Assembly: GCF_038051945.1 (NCBI RefSeq)
Contig: NZ_CP150302.1
Location: 2,604,001 to 2,668,000, forward strand
Source of the DNA: Paenibacillus sp. FSL H3-0469
Lineage (GTDB): Bacteria; Bacillota; Bacilli; Paenibacillales; Paenibacillaceae
Reading direction: 5' to 3'
Length of the DNA stretch: 64,000 bases
The position numbers were made by a program, and so were the translations under genes. Within the stretch, counting starts at the first letter, position 1, and each line of letters opens with the position of its first letter. This document shows, piece by piece, positions 21,455-30,735 of the stretch. The notes under the pieces are model-generated. The model was given only the letters and a program-made list of their open reading frames with translations, had not been told where the DNA came from and did not search any database.

Positions 21455-22414
21455 ATGAATAAACAGCTGGATGCAGTCACCTTCGGGGAGCCGATGGCCA
21501 TGTTCTACGCCAATGAGGCCGGCCCCCTGCATGAGGTCACTTCCTTCTCCAAGGCGCTGGCAGGTGCGGAGAGTAATGTAGCCACCGGATTATCACGCCT
21601 GGAGCATCTGACCGGTTATGTGACCAAGCTCGGCGAAGACAACTTCGGCCAGTTCATCACCTCGGCGCTGAATAAGGAGAAGATCGATACCGCGAGCATC
21701 ACAACGACCAAGGAATTCTCCACGGGCATGCTGATCAAATCCAAGGTACTGACCGGAGATCCTAAGGTCGAATATTTCCGCAAAAATTCCGCCGCCTCCA
21801 AGCTGAGCCTCGCCGACTTTAATGAAGATTATTTCGCTTCCGCAGGCCATCTGCATGTGACCAGCATCTCTTCCGCACTCTCGGCTTCGTGTCACGAGTT
21901 CTCGCTGCATGCCATGGAGTTCATGAAGCAGCGCGGCAAGACTGTATCGCTCGATCCGAATCTGCGTCCGACCTTGTGGCCTGACACTGAAACTATGGTT
22001 GGTACGATCAACGACCTGGCTACCCGCTGCGACTGGTTCCTGCCCGGACACGGAGAAGGCAAGATCCTCACCGGTCTTGAGACTCCGGAGGAGATTGCCG
22101 GGTATTATCTGGAGCGCGGCGTATCCCTTGTAGTGATCAAGCTCGGTCCTGAGGGCGCTTACTACAAGACCTCCACAGGTGAAGAGGGCTATGTGGACGG
22201 CTTCAAGGTCGAGCAGGTTGTTGATACGGTCGGTGCCGGAGACGGCTTCGCGGTTGGGGTGATCAGCGCCATGCTGGAGAAGCTCAGCGTAGCGGAAGCC
22301 GTGAAGCGCGGCAATGCGATTGGCGCACTCGCCGTGATGTCGCCTGGCGATATGGACGGACTGCCCACCCGCGACGCGCTGGAAGCCTTCATGAGCACGG
22401 GCGTTAAGAAATAA
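21455..22414 (+). CDS. kdgK: 2-dehydro-3-deoxygluconokinase (PfkB-family sugar kinase)
   Basis: Phosphorylates 2-keto-3-deoxygluconate to KDPG using ATP, feeding the divergent aldolase. 319 aa of the ribokinase fold. The N-terminal VTFGEPMAMFYANEAGPL and the GAESNVATGLSRL segment bind sugar; the C-terminal DTVGAGDGFAVGVISAML holds the anion hole and catalytic Asp. AGGAGGAAC lies 5 nt before the ATG. KDG specificity is inferred from the aldolase next door; other sugar acids or ketoses are possible. Confidence 0.88.
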   Translation: MNKQLDAVTFGEPMAMFYANEAGPLHEVTSFSKALAGAESNVATGLSRLEHLTGYVTKLGEDNFGQFITSALNKEKIDTASITTTKEFSTGMLIKSKVLTGDPKVEYFRKNSAASKLSLADFNEDYFASAGHLHVTSISSALSASCHEFSLHAMEFMKQRGKTVSLDPNLRPTLWPDTETMVGTINDLATRCDWFLPGHGEGKILTGLETPEEIAGYYLERGVSLVVIKLGPEGAYYKTSTGEEGYVDGFKVEQVVDTVGAGDGFAVGVISAMLEKLSVAEAVKRGNAIGALAVMSPGDMDGLPTRDALEAFMSTGVKK

Positions 22415-22459
22415 ACAGGCTCTCCGCAGGGACGTGACTGTAACAGAAACTGCAACTGC

Positions 22460-22503
22460 AAAAAGGTGTCCCGCAAGCCGGTCGGCTTGGGACACCTTTT
22501 TGC
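22460..22503. terminator. Bidirectional terminator between kdgK and the beta-helix hydrolase
   Basis: AAAAGGTGTCCC/GGGACACCTTTT with a long inner stem (CAAGCCG/CGGCTTG). T runs occur on both strands and the flanking genes converge. Confidence 0.9.
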
Positions 22504-22535
22504 GGACCATCAGAGATAATCAAACCGCTTCCATT

Positions 22536-24500
22536 CTATTTGAACTGGAACCAGGTTAAATTTGCAACTGTGGTTGAATCTGACTTCACAAAAGTAACAT
22601 ATACCGTATGGTTTCCTACAGCTGTGCCGGCAGTAAGCGGGATATTCTTGAGGGACCATGTCTGCCATCCGCCTGTGCTTTCTGCTGTCCAAGAACCCAG
22701 CATAGTGCCCGTTGGACTGTCCAAGTGGAATTCAATCCTTCCGCCGGAATTAGCGGATGCAACCTTCAAATCAATGCTTGTTTTAGCTGTACTGCCAAAG
22801 TCTACATTTTTAAATGCGATATAGTCGCCATTACTGCCTCCACCCACATCAATCCCGCCATCAGTGCTTGACTCATAGGAAATAACACCTGAACTAAGGT
22901 TATAGCCTTCCGCTTCGAATTTCAATGTGTTGAATTTAGGATCTGCAGCATAGCTGTTCGTATCTGTTATTTTCAAATCTGCCAAATTATTCACCGCAGC
23001 TCCGCCGACGCGAACATTGTTTAAGGTAACTCCGGATACAGTAGAGGTGTCACTCCAACCCTTCATGATGGAAACTTCACCCAAAGCGCGTAAATTGATA
23101 TTATTATAGACCACATTTTTGATCGGACCTGTTTTGGCCGAAAGATCAAACCATCTGGAGTGAACACCGGATCTTGGCCAAAAGCCTTCTACATCTATAT
23201 TGTCAAATACGATGTTTTGTGCCGCTGGAGTTCCATACAGATGACCTACCGCTAAAGCACGCCAGCACCGGTATACAAAAGAGTTTTTAACAACGATGCC
23301 ATCCTGAAGCTGTTTCACTCCATCTCCAACCTTGAATGCCCCGCATCTGCTCCAGGCCAAAGCATCATCCACAACTACATTGGACTGGTTCTCAGGAGTT
23401 CCCGGCCAGTTTGCAGCGATATCCGTAGTGGCTACATCCCAGGTCTTAAAGGAATAGGTGTCGTCCTCCGATACGGCTACAGTGTGCTTTATGAGTACAT
23501 TCTGGCTCTCTTGAATATCGATTGCATCATTTTCATAATCAAGCTCATTGTTGTTGAAGTGCTTGGTATTCTGGAAGGTTACGTTATTAGATCTGGTAAC
23601 GATTGTAGCCCAGCCGCCGCTGTCTCTTAGGGTTATGCCGTCAACCGTGAAGTTGCTGCACTGCAGGGGTACAAGAATATTGTTCAAATAATTGTTTGTA
23701 TTTCTCATATAATGGCCATTGCCGTCAATCGTTCCCCTGCCGTATATCTTGATATTGTTTGCATTGGTTTCGGTATAAATAAACCAGGTTCCATCCTTAT
23801 TCAGAGAATTCTTATGGAAATGGGTAGTGTAATCGCTTGGATTTCCTGAACCCCGTATAACCGAACCCCCCTCCAGATAAACCGAAACATTGCTTTTTAG
23901 AACAATATTTCCGCTCTTGTACACACCAGCTGGAACGTATACGATACCACCGCCTGCTGCGTTAGCAGCATTGATGGCGTTTTGTATGGCAGTTGTAGCC
24001 AAAGTGGCACCGGTACTGTCAGCACCGTACTGGGTTTTAACATTGTATATTCCTGTACCGGATGAGGCCGGAACATTGGTTTCAAGCGCATCTGCCGCAA
24101 TCACCAGATCTTTCAGATTATTGATTTTGACGATAAGATAGGTTGGTGCTGAAAGGGTAAATGTAAGTGTATTTCCGCTCTTGGTTGCAGTGATTCCCAG
24201 AGCTTTGGGAGAAATATTATAGGTATTGATGGGCTCGCTTGCTGTTATTGTGATTGTAGTCGTACCTGAAAAAGAGAAATTACAATAATTATAGTTTACA
24301 AATACCGCCGAAGTGTCGATTACCGGTATATTGGTAGAGTCTGCTGTTACCGTGTATTGACTGGTCGTGGTATAGACCGACGGTAACGGATAGCTTACAA
24401 TCGTACCCGCCGCGCTTGCTGTCAAAGGAAAGACTGGTAACAGGTTGGCCATACAAAAAATCAATAATGCACTCAATAATTTGAACCTTTTCAACATCAT
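22536..24500 (-). CDS. Secreted beta-helix glycoside hydrolase (GH28/pectinase-like) with C-terminal CBM6
   Basis: Extracellular polysaccharide-degrading enzyme of 654 aa. A signal peptide (about 1-31, cut after ASA) is followed by a beta-sandwich domain (about 35-145). A right-handed parallel beta-helix comes next (about 150-510), entered by YGADSTGATLATTAIQNAIN and carrying Asp-rich turns such as ENDAIDIQESQN and SEDDTYSFKTWD. The last 130 residues (FEAEGYNLSSG to LTWFQF) look like a CBM6. The helix fits GH28 and dextranase-like families, and the typical GH28 residues are not all clear, so substrate is open. The gene is visibly AT-richer than its neighbours, suggesting transfer. AGAGGTG precedes the ATG. 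Confidence 0.85.
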   Translation of the reverse strand: MMLKRFKLLSALLIFCMANLLPVFPLTASAAGTIVSYPLPSVYTTTSQYTVTADSTNIPVIDTSAVFVNYNYCNFSFSGTTTITITASEPINTYNISPKALGITATKSGNTLTFTLSAPTYLIVKINNLKDLVIAADALETNVPASSGTGIYNVKTQYGADSTGATLATTAIQNAINAANAAGGGIVYVPAGVYKSGNIVLKSNVSVYLEGGSVIRGSGNPSDYTTHFHKNSLNKDGTWFIYTETNANNIKIYGRGTIDGNGHYMRNTNNYLNNILVPLQCSNFTVDGITLRDSGGWATIVTRSNNVTFQNTKHFNNNELDYENDAIDIQESQNVLIKHTVAVSEDDTYSFKTWDVATTDIAANWPGTPENQSNVVVDDALAWSRCGAFKVGDGVKQLQDGIVVKNSFVYRCWRALAVGHLYGTPAAQNIVFDNIDVEGFWPRSGVHSRWFDLSAKTGPIKNVVYNNINLRALGEVSIMKGWSDTSTVSGVTLNNVRVGGAAVNNLADLKITDTNSYAADPKFNTLKFEAEGYNLSSGVISYESSTDGGIDVGGGSNGDYIAFKNVDFGSTAKTSIDLKVASANSGGRIEFHLDSPTGTMLGSWTAESTGGWQTWSLKNIPLTAGTAVGNHTVYVTFVKSDSTTVANLTWFQFK

Positions 24501-24624
24501 TAAACACCTCTTTCATATTTTTTTAGCAAACACCAGGTCATCAATGAATCGTGATTTCACCAGTGATGCTTTATTACTCTTTTCATAAAATCGACATCTA
24601 TCAGCTCTCAGCCAGCTTCCAACC

Positions 24625-25635
24625 TTATTGATTCCCCGGCTCCAGACAGAGCCTGAGCAGATCGTCCACATGGGCCGTTGCCAGACATTCCACCGTATCC
24701 GCAGAGCCGTAATAGATCTTGACCTCGCCGTCATCCTCCAGAATCATCCCGCCCGGGAAAATCACATGATTGCGGAAGCCCCCGCCAATCTCATAGTCTG
24801 TCTCCGGTGCCAGCAGCGGTTGCTTACTCATGCCGATCACCTTGCGGGGGTTCTCCAGATCCAGCAGCATAATTCCCGCGGTATAGCGCTTCTTCCAGCT
24901 ATCCTCCCAGCCGTGCTTGCCTCTGGCCGGGTCCACATCTACCGCATGGAAGGTGGTCAGCCAGCCTTTGTCCGTCCGGACCGGAGGTGCAGCCGGACCG
25001 ACCTTGTCGTTGGCAAACGGCACCTGTTCAACGGCGAGCAGCAGGCTGGAGTTGCCCCAATGCTTGAGGTCCGGCGACTCGGAGATCCAGGCGTCGAAGC
25101 GGTCCCGGCCGCCGCGGCTGTACACCGTGAAGGGACGCTCCAGCCGGACATATTTGCCGCCGATCAGCTCGGGAAACAGCACCATATTGCGCAGGTCCGG
25201 TGTAGACAGGCTAAGCACCTCGAAGTGTTCCAGATCATCGGTAACGGCGATCCCGCCGCGGATGCCATGGCGCGTATCCACGGCAAAACACATATAACAG
25301 CGGCCGCCGATCACGGTCAGGCGCGGGTCGTAGGCGCGGATAGTCTCTTCGTCATGCATTTTGAACACCGGCTTCGGGCCGGCGGTCCAGCTCAGCCCGT
25401 CATCACTGTAGGCAATGCCGAGATCCGTGGTGTGATGCGGCGCAAGGCTCTGATCGGCCAGTGAGCCGTAATCATTGCGGAAGATCATCACATATTTGCC
25501 GTTGAACTTCGTTACACCGGCATTGAATACCAGTGCGGTGGGGTAAGGAACCTTCGCTGCATCCAGCACCGGATTGCCCGGATACCGCCGGATGAACGGG
25601 GCGGATTGCAGAATCGCCGGAACGTGTTGAGTCAT
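24625..25635 (-). CDS. GH130 family glycoside phosphorylase
   Basis: Cytoplasmic enzyme of the family that phosphorolyses beta-mannosides to mannose-1-phosphate. 336 aa five-bladed propeller. Seen: FNAGVTKFNGKYVMIFRNDYG near the N-terminus, the AYDPRLTVIGGRCYM segment whose Asp is the family general acid, and GGFRNHVIFPGGMILEDDGEVKIYYGSADTVECLA near the end. AAGGAGGT lies 7 nt before the ATG. It is the last gene of binding protein-permease-permease-GH130, so it probably processes the imported oligosaccharide. Exact linkage cannot be read from sequence. Confidence 0.92.
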   Translation of the reverse strand: MTQHVPAILQSAPFIRRYPGNPVLDAAKVPYPTALVFNAGVTKFNGKYVMIFRNDYGSLADQSLAPHHTTDLGIAYSDDGLSWTAGPKPVFKMHDEETIRAYDPRLTVIGGRCYMCFAVDTRHGIRGGIAVTDDLEHFEVLSLSTPDLRNMVLFPELIGGKYVRLERPFTVYSRGGRDRFDAWISESPDLKHWGNSSLLLAVEQVPFANDKVGPAAPPVRTDKGWLTTFHAVDVDPARGKHGWEDSWKKRYTAGIMLLDLENPRKVIGMSKQPLLAPETDYEIGGGFRNHVIFPGGMILEDDGEVKIYYGSADTVECLATAHVDDLLRLCLEPGNQ

Positions 25636-25691
25636 GGGGTGTACCTCCTTGAATGATAAATATGGAATATGGGTTGCGCAGGACCGGACCG

Positions 25692-26528
25692 CTATCCCTT
25701 CAGGGAACCGGCCGTCATCTGCATGAAGGATTTGTTGGCGAACAGATAGGCCACGAGAATCGGCAGAATGGATAAGCAGGCGCCCGCCATCATATAGTGG
25801 GTCTGGGAAGCGGCTGAAATCCCGTACTTCAGGTTCGCCAGTCCGACAGTCAGCGTCTGCAGCTCCGGCTTCGTCATCGTGAACACGAGCGGCAGCAGAT
25901 ATTCATTCCACGCGCCGCGGAAGGTGAACAGGGCACCTACGCCGAGTCCGGGTCCGAGCAGCGGCAATATGATCCGCCAGAAGGTCCGGCCGGGAGAGCA
26001 GCCGTCTATTAGCGCCGCCTCGTCCAGCTCGCGGGGAATCCCCTTCATGAAGCTTGTGAGAATGAAGAAGATCGAAGCATGGGCGGAGATCAGAATCAGG
26101 ATAACCCCCCACAGGCTGCTGTGCAGATGAAGCTTGACCATCAGATCGAACTGCGGACGCAGCACGACCGCCCCTACAGCTACGAACATGGTGAAGGACT
26201 GCATTCCGACATACCATTTTTTGCCGGCAAAATCCATCCGGTCCACCACATAAGCCGCCATGGATGATACCAGCAGCGTGCCGACCACCGCCGCCAGGGA
26301 GACAATCAGGCTGTTCAGGGTATACCTGGAGAAATTGGCCTGCGCCCAGGCTTCGGCATAGTTCGAGAAGTGCCAGCTCTCCGGCAGGAAGGTCGCACCC
26401 GCAGTAAGCTCGGCATTCGTCTTGAAGGAGCCCAGGATGGTGATCACAACCGGAATCAGGGTGATAAAAGCAAACGACAGCAAAAATATCCACAGGATTG
26501 TTTTGCCCAGTATGGTTCTTAGTCTCAT
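25692..26528 (-). CDS. Carbohydrate ABC transporter permease, MalG-like
   Basis: Inner-membrane component of a CUT1-type sugar importer. About 278 aa with six predicted membrane segments, opening ILGKTILWIFLLSFAFITLIP, and the EAA loop IPRELDEAALIDGCSPGRTFWRIILPLLGPG that contacts the ATPase. The start is the ATG at 26526-26528 behind AGGAGAGAGG; an in-frame TTG six codons earlier overlaps the preceding gene. No ATPase gene is present in the cluster; CUT1 systems in Firmicutes often share an MsmX-type ATPase encoded elsewhere. Confidence 0.94.
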   Translation of the reverse strand: MRLRTILGKTILWIFLLSFAFITLIPVVITILGSFKTNAELTAGATFLPESWHFSNYAEAWAQANFSRYTLNSLIVSLAAVVGTLLVSSMAAYVVDRMDFAGKKWYVGMQSFTMFVAVGAVVLRPQFDLMVKLHLHSSLWGVILILISAHASIFFILTSFMKGIPRELDEAALIDGCSPGRTFWRIILPLLGPGLGVGALFTFRGAWNEYLLPLVFTMTKPELQTLTVGLANLKYGISAASQTHYMMAGACLSILPILVAYLFANKSFMQMTAGSLKG

Positions 26529-26542
26529 AATAGCCTCTCTCC

Positions 26543-27445
26543 TCAATCGGTCTGATTCATGCGTCTGGATGCGTAGAAATAAACGAGTGATATCATCCCT
26601 ACAATGACCGCAGACACAAAGGCAACCGCACTGCCGTATCCGAACTCCTGGACCTGGACCGCCGCGCTGCCCCCGCCGACAGGGAAAAATAATTTGTACA
26701 AATACAGGAACATGACCTCCGTCTTGCCTACAGGACCGCCTTCGGTCAGAACCATGATGCTCTCGTAGCCCTTCAGGGCTGTAATGATCGCCAGCATAAT
26801 AACCATCTGCATGACAGGCCCCAGCATCGGCAGGGTGATATAGCGGAACTGCTGGATTTTCCCTGCCCCGTCCAGGGAAGAGGCCTCATACACATCCTCG
26901 GGAATATTCTGCAAACCGGCGAGAAAGAGCAGCATATAATTGCCGACCGCCCCCCAGGCCGCAACCAGAATGACGGTGAGCATGGCATATTTCGGCCCCA
27001 GCCAATCCACACCGGAATCCGAGAGGCCCGAGCGGATCAGGAACTGGTTCAGAATCCCGTTATATGAGTTGAAAATCGTGAAGAAGACTACAGCCATTAC
27101 GGCGGTACTGATGACGGTCGGCATGAAGAAAATCCCCCGCAGCAGCTGTCTGCCCCGCAGCCCCCGGTTCAATATGGCTGCCAGCAGCAGGGCTAGCGGA
27201 ATAGTGATCAGCAGCTTGCCGCCTGCATAGACAAATGTATTCACCACTGAATCCCAGAACTGGGTGTCCTTCAGGATGCGGCTGAAATTGGCCAATCCGG
27301 TAAACCGGGCCGTTCCGAACCCTTTGTAATCATAGAACATATAGCGGAACGCCCAGGCAATCGGGTAAATTCCGAGGACCAACGTGAGCAAGGCACTTGG
27401 AAAGATAAAGCTATATGAAAATAAGGCATGTTTCGTTTTGTTCAT
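26543..27445 (-). CDS. Carbohydrate ABC transporter permease, MalF-like
   Basis: Partner permease of the CUT1 importer. 300 aa, six predicted membrane segments (first at about 12-32) and the EAA loop IPEDVYEASSLDGAGKIQQFRYITLPMLGP. A purine-rich GGAAG precedes the ATG. It lies 107 bp after the binding-protein gene, with a GC-rich hairpin in the gap that may lower permease expression relative to the binding protein. Confidence 0.94.
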   Translation of the reverse strand: MNKTKHALFSYSFIFPSALLTLVLGIYPIAWAFRYMFYDYKGFGTARFTGLANFSRILKDTQFWDSVVNTFVYAGGKLLITIPLALLLAAILNRGLRGRQLLRGIFFMPTVISTAVMAVVFFTIFNSYNGILNQFLIRSGLSDSGVDWLGPKYAMLTVILVAAWGAVGNYMLLFLAGLQNIPEDVYEASSLDGAGKIQQFRYITLPMLGPVMQMVIMLAIITALKGYESIMVLTEGGPVGKTEVMFLYLYKLFFPVGGGSAAVQVQEFGYGSAVAFVSAVIVGMISLVYFYASRRMNQTD

Positions 27446-27484
27446 CTGGTTTCTTCCGGCTCCTCTCCCTTGCGGCCAGAGCAG

Positions 27485-27515
27485 GGGGGATGGGAAAGCT
27501 GCTTCCCCATCCCCC
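27485..27515 (-). promoter_or_regulatory. GC-rich intercistronic hairpin between binding protein and permease
   Basis: GGGGGATGGG/CCCATCCCCC inverted repeat without a T run. Such hairpins often stabilise the upstream mRNA of binding-protein genes or partly attenuate readthrough; that role is inferred. Confidence 0.6.
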
Positions 27516-27552
27516 GTTATCCTAGCCTGTATCTCTATCCCTAACCTTCCGT

Positions 27553-28941
27553 CTATTTGGCGAACTTGCCGCCCAGAGCAGCGGGATCGAAGCCAGCATC
27601 CGGCTCGGCCTTCACGCCGTCATTCGCAATCACACTGTCCAGTGCAGTATTATAACGCTTGTTCAGATCAGCGATAATCGCCTTCAAATCGCCGCCGTTC
27701 AGCATATATTTGAAGAAGGCGTCATCCGATTTCATTCCTTCCGGTGCTACAGACGGATAGACCGGCCACACTCCATCGTTCTTATTCGGCAGGAAGCCTT
27801 CAATGCCGTTCACATCCGGTGTCTTGGCTGCTGCGCTAATAGATGGAACCATGGAGATGCCGAAGCCTTTTTCCTGATAATCCGTCAGCACCTGATCGCC
27901 GTACATGAACTCCATGAACTTCCAGGCTGCTTCTTTGTGCTCTGATTTCGAGCTGAGCGCCAGCCACTGGCCCCCGAGGAAGCCGGAAGCACCCTTCACA
28001 TTGCCGTCGATGGTAGGAACCGGAGCTGCCGCCCAGTCAATCTTGGCCGGGAATTGATTCTTATAGACGCCCGGCTCTGAGGAGTAGGACATATACATTC
28101 CGATCTTGCCTTCGGCAAACTGTGCCCGCAGCGGATCAATATCCAGCGATTCTACACCCGGCAGCATGCTGCCGTCGTCCTTGATCTGCTTAAAGGCATT
28201 GATGATCGGCTCGAAACCGCTGAAGTCGTAGCGGGCCGTCTTGAAATCATACCCGAAGCCGCCATAGCCGCTCATCTCTGCAATCACCCGTGCCGAACGC
28301 GCGAACGCACTGCCGGGGCTCTTGAAGTTAAGGGCGAAGCCGTAAGCGCCGTCCGCTTTGCCGGCTGCTGTCAATTTCTTGGCTGTATCCACCAGCTCCT
28401 GCAGGGTAACCGGCGGCTGCTCAATGCCCGCTTTGGCGAACAGATCCTTGTTGTACACCAGACGCATCGTCGTTCCATAGTTCGGCAGACTGTAACGCTT
28501 GCCGTCGAATTCGTTCAGATCCGGCATGGCCGGGAATTTCTCCTTCAGCTCATCGTTTAGGAACTCGTCAATCGGAGCGAGAAAGCCTTTTTTGTAGAAA
28601 GTCTGGATGGTATTCTCCTTCACCCGGATCACATCCGGTGCATCGGAGGTCTGGAAGGACAGATCAAGCGCAGTATCGAAGTCATCGCCCTTGACGACCA
28701 GTTCCACCTCAATCCCGTCCTTATTAGATGCGTTGAACTCGGCCACCTTCTCCTTCACGAAATCCGCATCGTGGCGGTCGCCTGTCCAGTAGCTGATTTT
28801 AGTTTTTTCCCCCGAACCAGCTTTCGCCCCGTCTCCTGTGCCTTCAGCTGCATTGCCGCCGCCACTGTTACCGTTGCCGCAGGCTGCTAAGCCAAGTGCC
28901 AGGACCAAACTCAGAGATGTCATTAGCGTACGCTTCATCAT
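27553..28941 (-). CDS. Extracellular sugar-binding lipoprotein (ABC importer)
   Basis: Solute-binding protein that captures an oligosaccharide outside the membrane. 462 aa; the signal peptide MMKRTLMTSLSLVLALGLAAC ends in an LAAC lipobox, and the Cys would be lipid-modified. A Gly/Asn-rich spacer precedes the family 1 binding domain (KISYWTGDRHDADFVKEKVAEFN to the C-terminus). GGGGAA precedes the ATG. First gene of the importer/GH130 operon, with its own promoter, and preceded by a hairpin that separates it from the two-component genes. Confidence 0.94.
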   Translation of the reverse strand: MMKRTLMTSLSLVLALGLAACGNGNSGGGNAAEGTGDGAKAGSGEKTKISYWTGDRHDADFVKEKVAEFNASNKDGIEVELVVKGDDFDTALDLSFQTSDAPDVIRVKENTIQTFYKKGFLAPIDEFLNDELKEKFPAMPDLNEFDGKRYSLPNYGTTMRLVYNKDLFAKAGIEQPPVTLQELVDTAKKLTAAGKADGAYGFALNFKSPGSAFARSARVIAEMSGYGGFGYDFKTARYDFSGFEPIINAFKQIKDDGSMLPGVESLDIDPLRAQFAEGKIGMYMSYSSEPGVYKNQFPAKIDWAAAPVPTIDGNVKGASGFLGGQWLALSSKSEHKEAAWKFMEFMYGDQVLTDYQEKGFGISMVPSISAAAKTPDVNGIEGFLPNKNDGVWPVYPSVAPEGMKSDDAFFKYMLNGGDLKAIIADLNKRYNTALDSVIANDGVKAEPDAGFDPAALGGKFAK

Positions 28942-28987
28942 TGGTAGTTCCCCCTTATATATCCCTTCTGTATTCGCTTACAAATTG

Positions 28988-29016
28988 ATTATAGACGGAT
29001 TGGCGCATCGGGATAA
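28988..29016 (-). promoter_or_regulatory. Candidate promoter of the importer/GH130 operon
   Basis: TTATCC, a 17-bp spacer and a perfect TATAAT on the minus strand, about 47 bp before the binding-protein start. The weak -35 fits an activator-dependent promoter. Confidence 0.5.
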
Positions 29017-29069
29017 GGCGGGTAAGCCCACATTAAGGGCAGATATTTGCAGGAGTTCTATACAGATAA

Positions 29070-29103
29070 GGGAGGTAATCTCCGCCCTGCGGAAATCCCT
29101 CCC
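29070..29103 (-). terminator. Hairpin after the YesN-like regulator gene
   Basis: GGGAGG.ATTTCCGC/GCGGAGAT.CCTCCC stem only about 10 bp after the regulator stop. The following T tract is weak. Confidence 0.6.
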
Positions 29104-29112
29104 TGCTGATTT

Positions 29113-30732
29113 CTATTCTTTTCCAAGATAATGCAATTTGAACTCGGACGGGGTCATGCCGGTATATTTCTTGAACACCTCGCTGAAATAGCGCCTGTGC
29201 TCATACCCGAGATCCTGGGCAATCTCCTGAACCTGCCGGCCGCTAATCAGCATCGCCTTCGCCTTCTCCATCTTCTCATGCATCACATACTGCTGGAACG
29301 AAATCCCCTGCACCTTCTTGAACAGATTGGAGAAATATCCCTGGCTAAGGTTAATCTGCTTCGCCATCTGCTCCAGCGACAGCCCCGTATCCAGATGACT
29401 ATGAATATATTCGACGGCCTGGCGGATAATCCGCGTGGACTCCAGGGAACGGGCCTCCGTAACTAGTGTACAAGCCTCCCGGCACAGCCAGGACAGCAGC
29501 TCCCGGATATCCTGCAGGGAAGGATGCACCTGATTCTTCATGGCGGCAATTCTGAGTTCCAGCGGCTCCACCTGCCCGTAAGGGAACTGCTCCAGCAGGA
29601 CCCGGCAGATCCTGGAGCTCAGCTCATAGCCGACACTCTCAACATAACGCGGATCAGGCAAAAGCCCGCTGTCCAGCAGCTCCGAGAACAACTGGTCCAG
29701 CACCTGCAGGCCTTTGGCAGAATTGCCGGAACGCAGGGCAAACAGCAGCTCCTGCTCGGCGGCGGCGGAATAGCTGTGGAGCGAGAGCGGTTTATTCTCG
29801 ATATTGCTATAATGATAGACCCCGTTGCCCCCGGTATAGAAATGATACCCCAGCGCGCTAAGCGCCTGTCTGTACGCTGTACCCAGCTCCTGAATCGCCG
29901 CCTTGCCGAGGCCCACGCCAATTGAAAGGGTATGACGCGAGAAGCGGCTTACATTCATGCAGCAGGCCTCCGTAATCAGCGCGGCGGTCTCCGGGTTCGA
30001 GCCGTTCATGATGCAGATGTACCGGTCTGTCGCCTCCCGGATAATAACGCCGCGGGTCAGGGCGGAAATCGTCTCTTCGAGAATATTGTGCAGGCTGAAC
30101 CTTAGCAGCTCGACCTCCTGCACAGGCTGGCCGCTCAGCTTCTCCGCGAAATGATCAATCTCGGCGACAAACACGAAGAAATCATGCTGGTCCAGCGGGA
30201 TATCAAGGTAGGCCCAGCGGGAACGGGCATCCGCCTCTGTCGTCTGGTGGTGCAGCAGGAAGGTGAGATATTCCTGGCGGAGGATGGGCAGACTTTCTCT
30301 GATTTTGGCCTCCATCGCAGTAAGTCTGGCGGTCTCCTGACGCTCCTCCCGGCACAGCTCCCTGGCCTTCAGCACTGCATTCACAATCTCCTCCAGGGAA
30401 AAGGGCTTCTTCACAAAATCAAGCGCCCCCAGCCGGATGGCCTCCTGGGCATAAGAGAACTCCGAGTAGGCGCTGAGAATAATAATCTTACAGTCCGGCA
30501 GCACCTCCAGAATCGCCCGGGTCATCTGCAGGCCGTCCATTCTTGGCATCCGGATATCCGTCAGCACAATGTCCGGCCGGGTCTCGCGGATGAGCTGCAG
30601 TCCCGCTTCACCGTCAAGCGCCGTCCCGGTGATCTCAATACCGTGCTCCTGCCACGGCGGCTTGCGCGAGACCATGTCCACCACACTTTTAATATCGTCG
30701 ATTACACATAATTTGAATCTTTCCGGCTCCAT
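29113..30732 (-). CDS. AraC-type response regulator, YesN-like
   Basis: Transcription activator of the two-component pair. The receiver domain (1-125) has the phosphoacceptor Asp in DIVLTDIRMPRMDG and the switch Lys in FVKKPFSLEE. A variable central region follows, and two AraC helix-turn-helix motifs lie at about 435-535, ending VQEIAQDLGYEHRRYFSEVFKKYTGMTPSEFKLHY. 539 aa. It begins 3 bp after the kinase stop, so the two are co-translated. The likely target is the importer operon just downstream. Confidence 0.94.
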   Translation of the reverse strand: MEPERFKLCVIDDIKSVVDMVSRKPPWQEHGIEITGTALDGEAGLQLIRETRPDIVLTDIRMPRMDGLQMTRAILEVLPDCKIIILSAYSEFSYAQEAIRLGALDFVKKPFSLEEIVNAVLKARELCREERQETARLTAMEAKIRESLPILRQEYLTFLLHHQTTEADARSRWAYLDIPLDQHDFFVFVAEIDHFAEKLSGQPVQEVELLRFSLHNILEETISALTRGVIIREATDRYICIMNGSNPETAALITEACCMNVSRFSRHTLSIGVGLGKAAIQELGTAYRQALSALGYHFYTGGNGVYHYSNIENKPLSLHSYSAAAEQELLFALRSGNSAKGLQVLDQLFSELLDSGLLPDPRYVESVGYELSSRICRVLLEQFPYGQVEPLELRIAAMKNQVHPSLQDIRELLSWLCREACTLVTEARSLESTRIIRQAVEYIHSHLDTGLSLEQMAKQINLSQGYFSNLFKKVQGISFQQYVMHEKMEKAKAMLISGRQVQEIAQDLGYEHRRYFSEVFKKYTGMTPSEFKLHYLGKE

Positions 30733-30735
30733 GCC

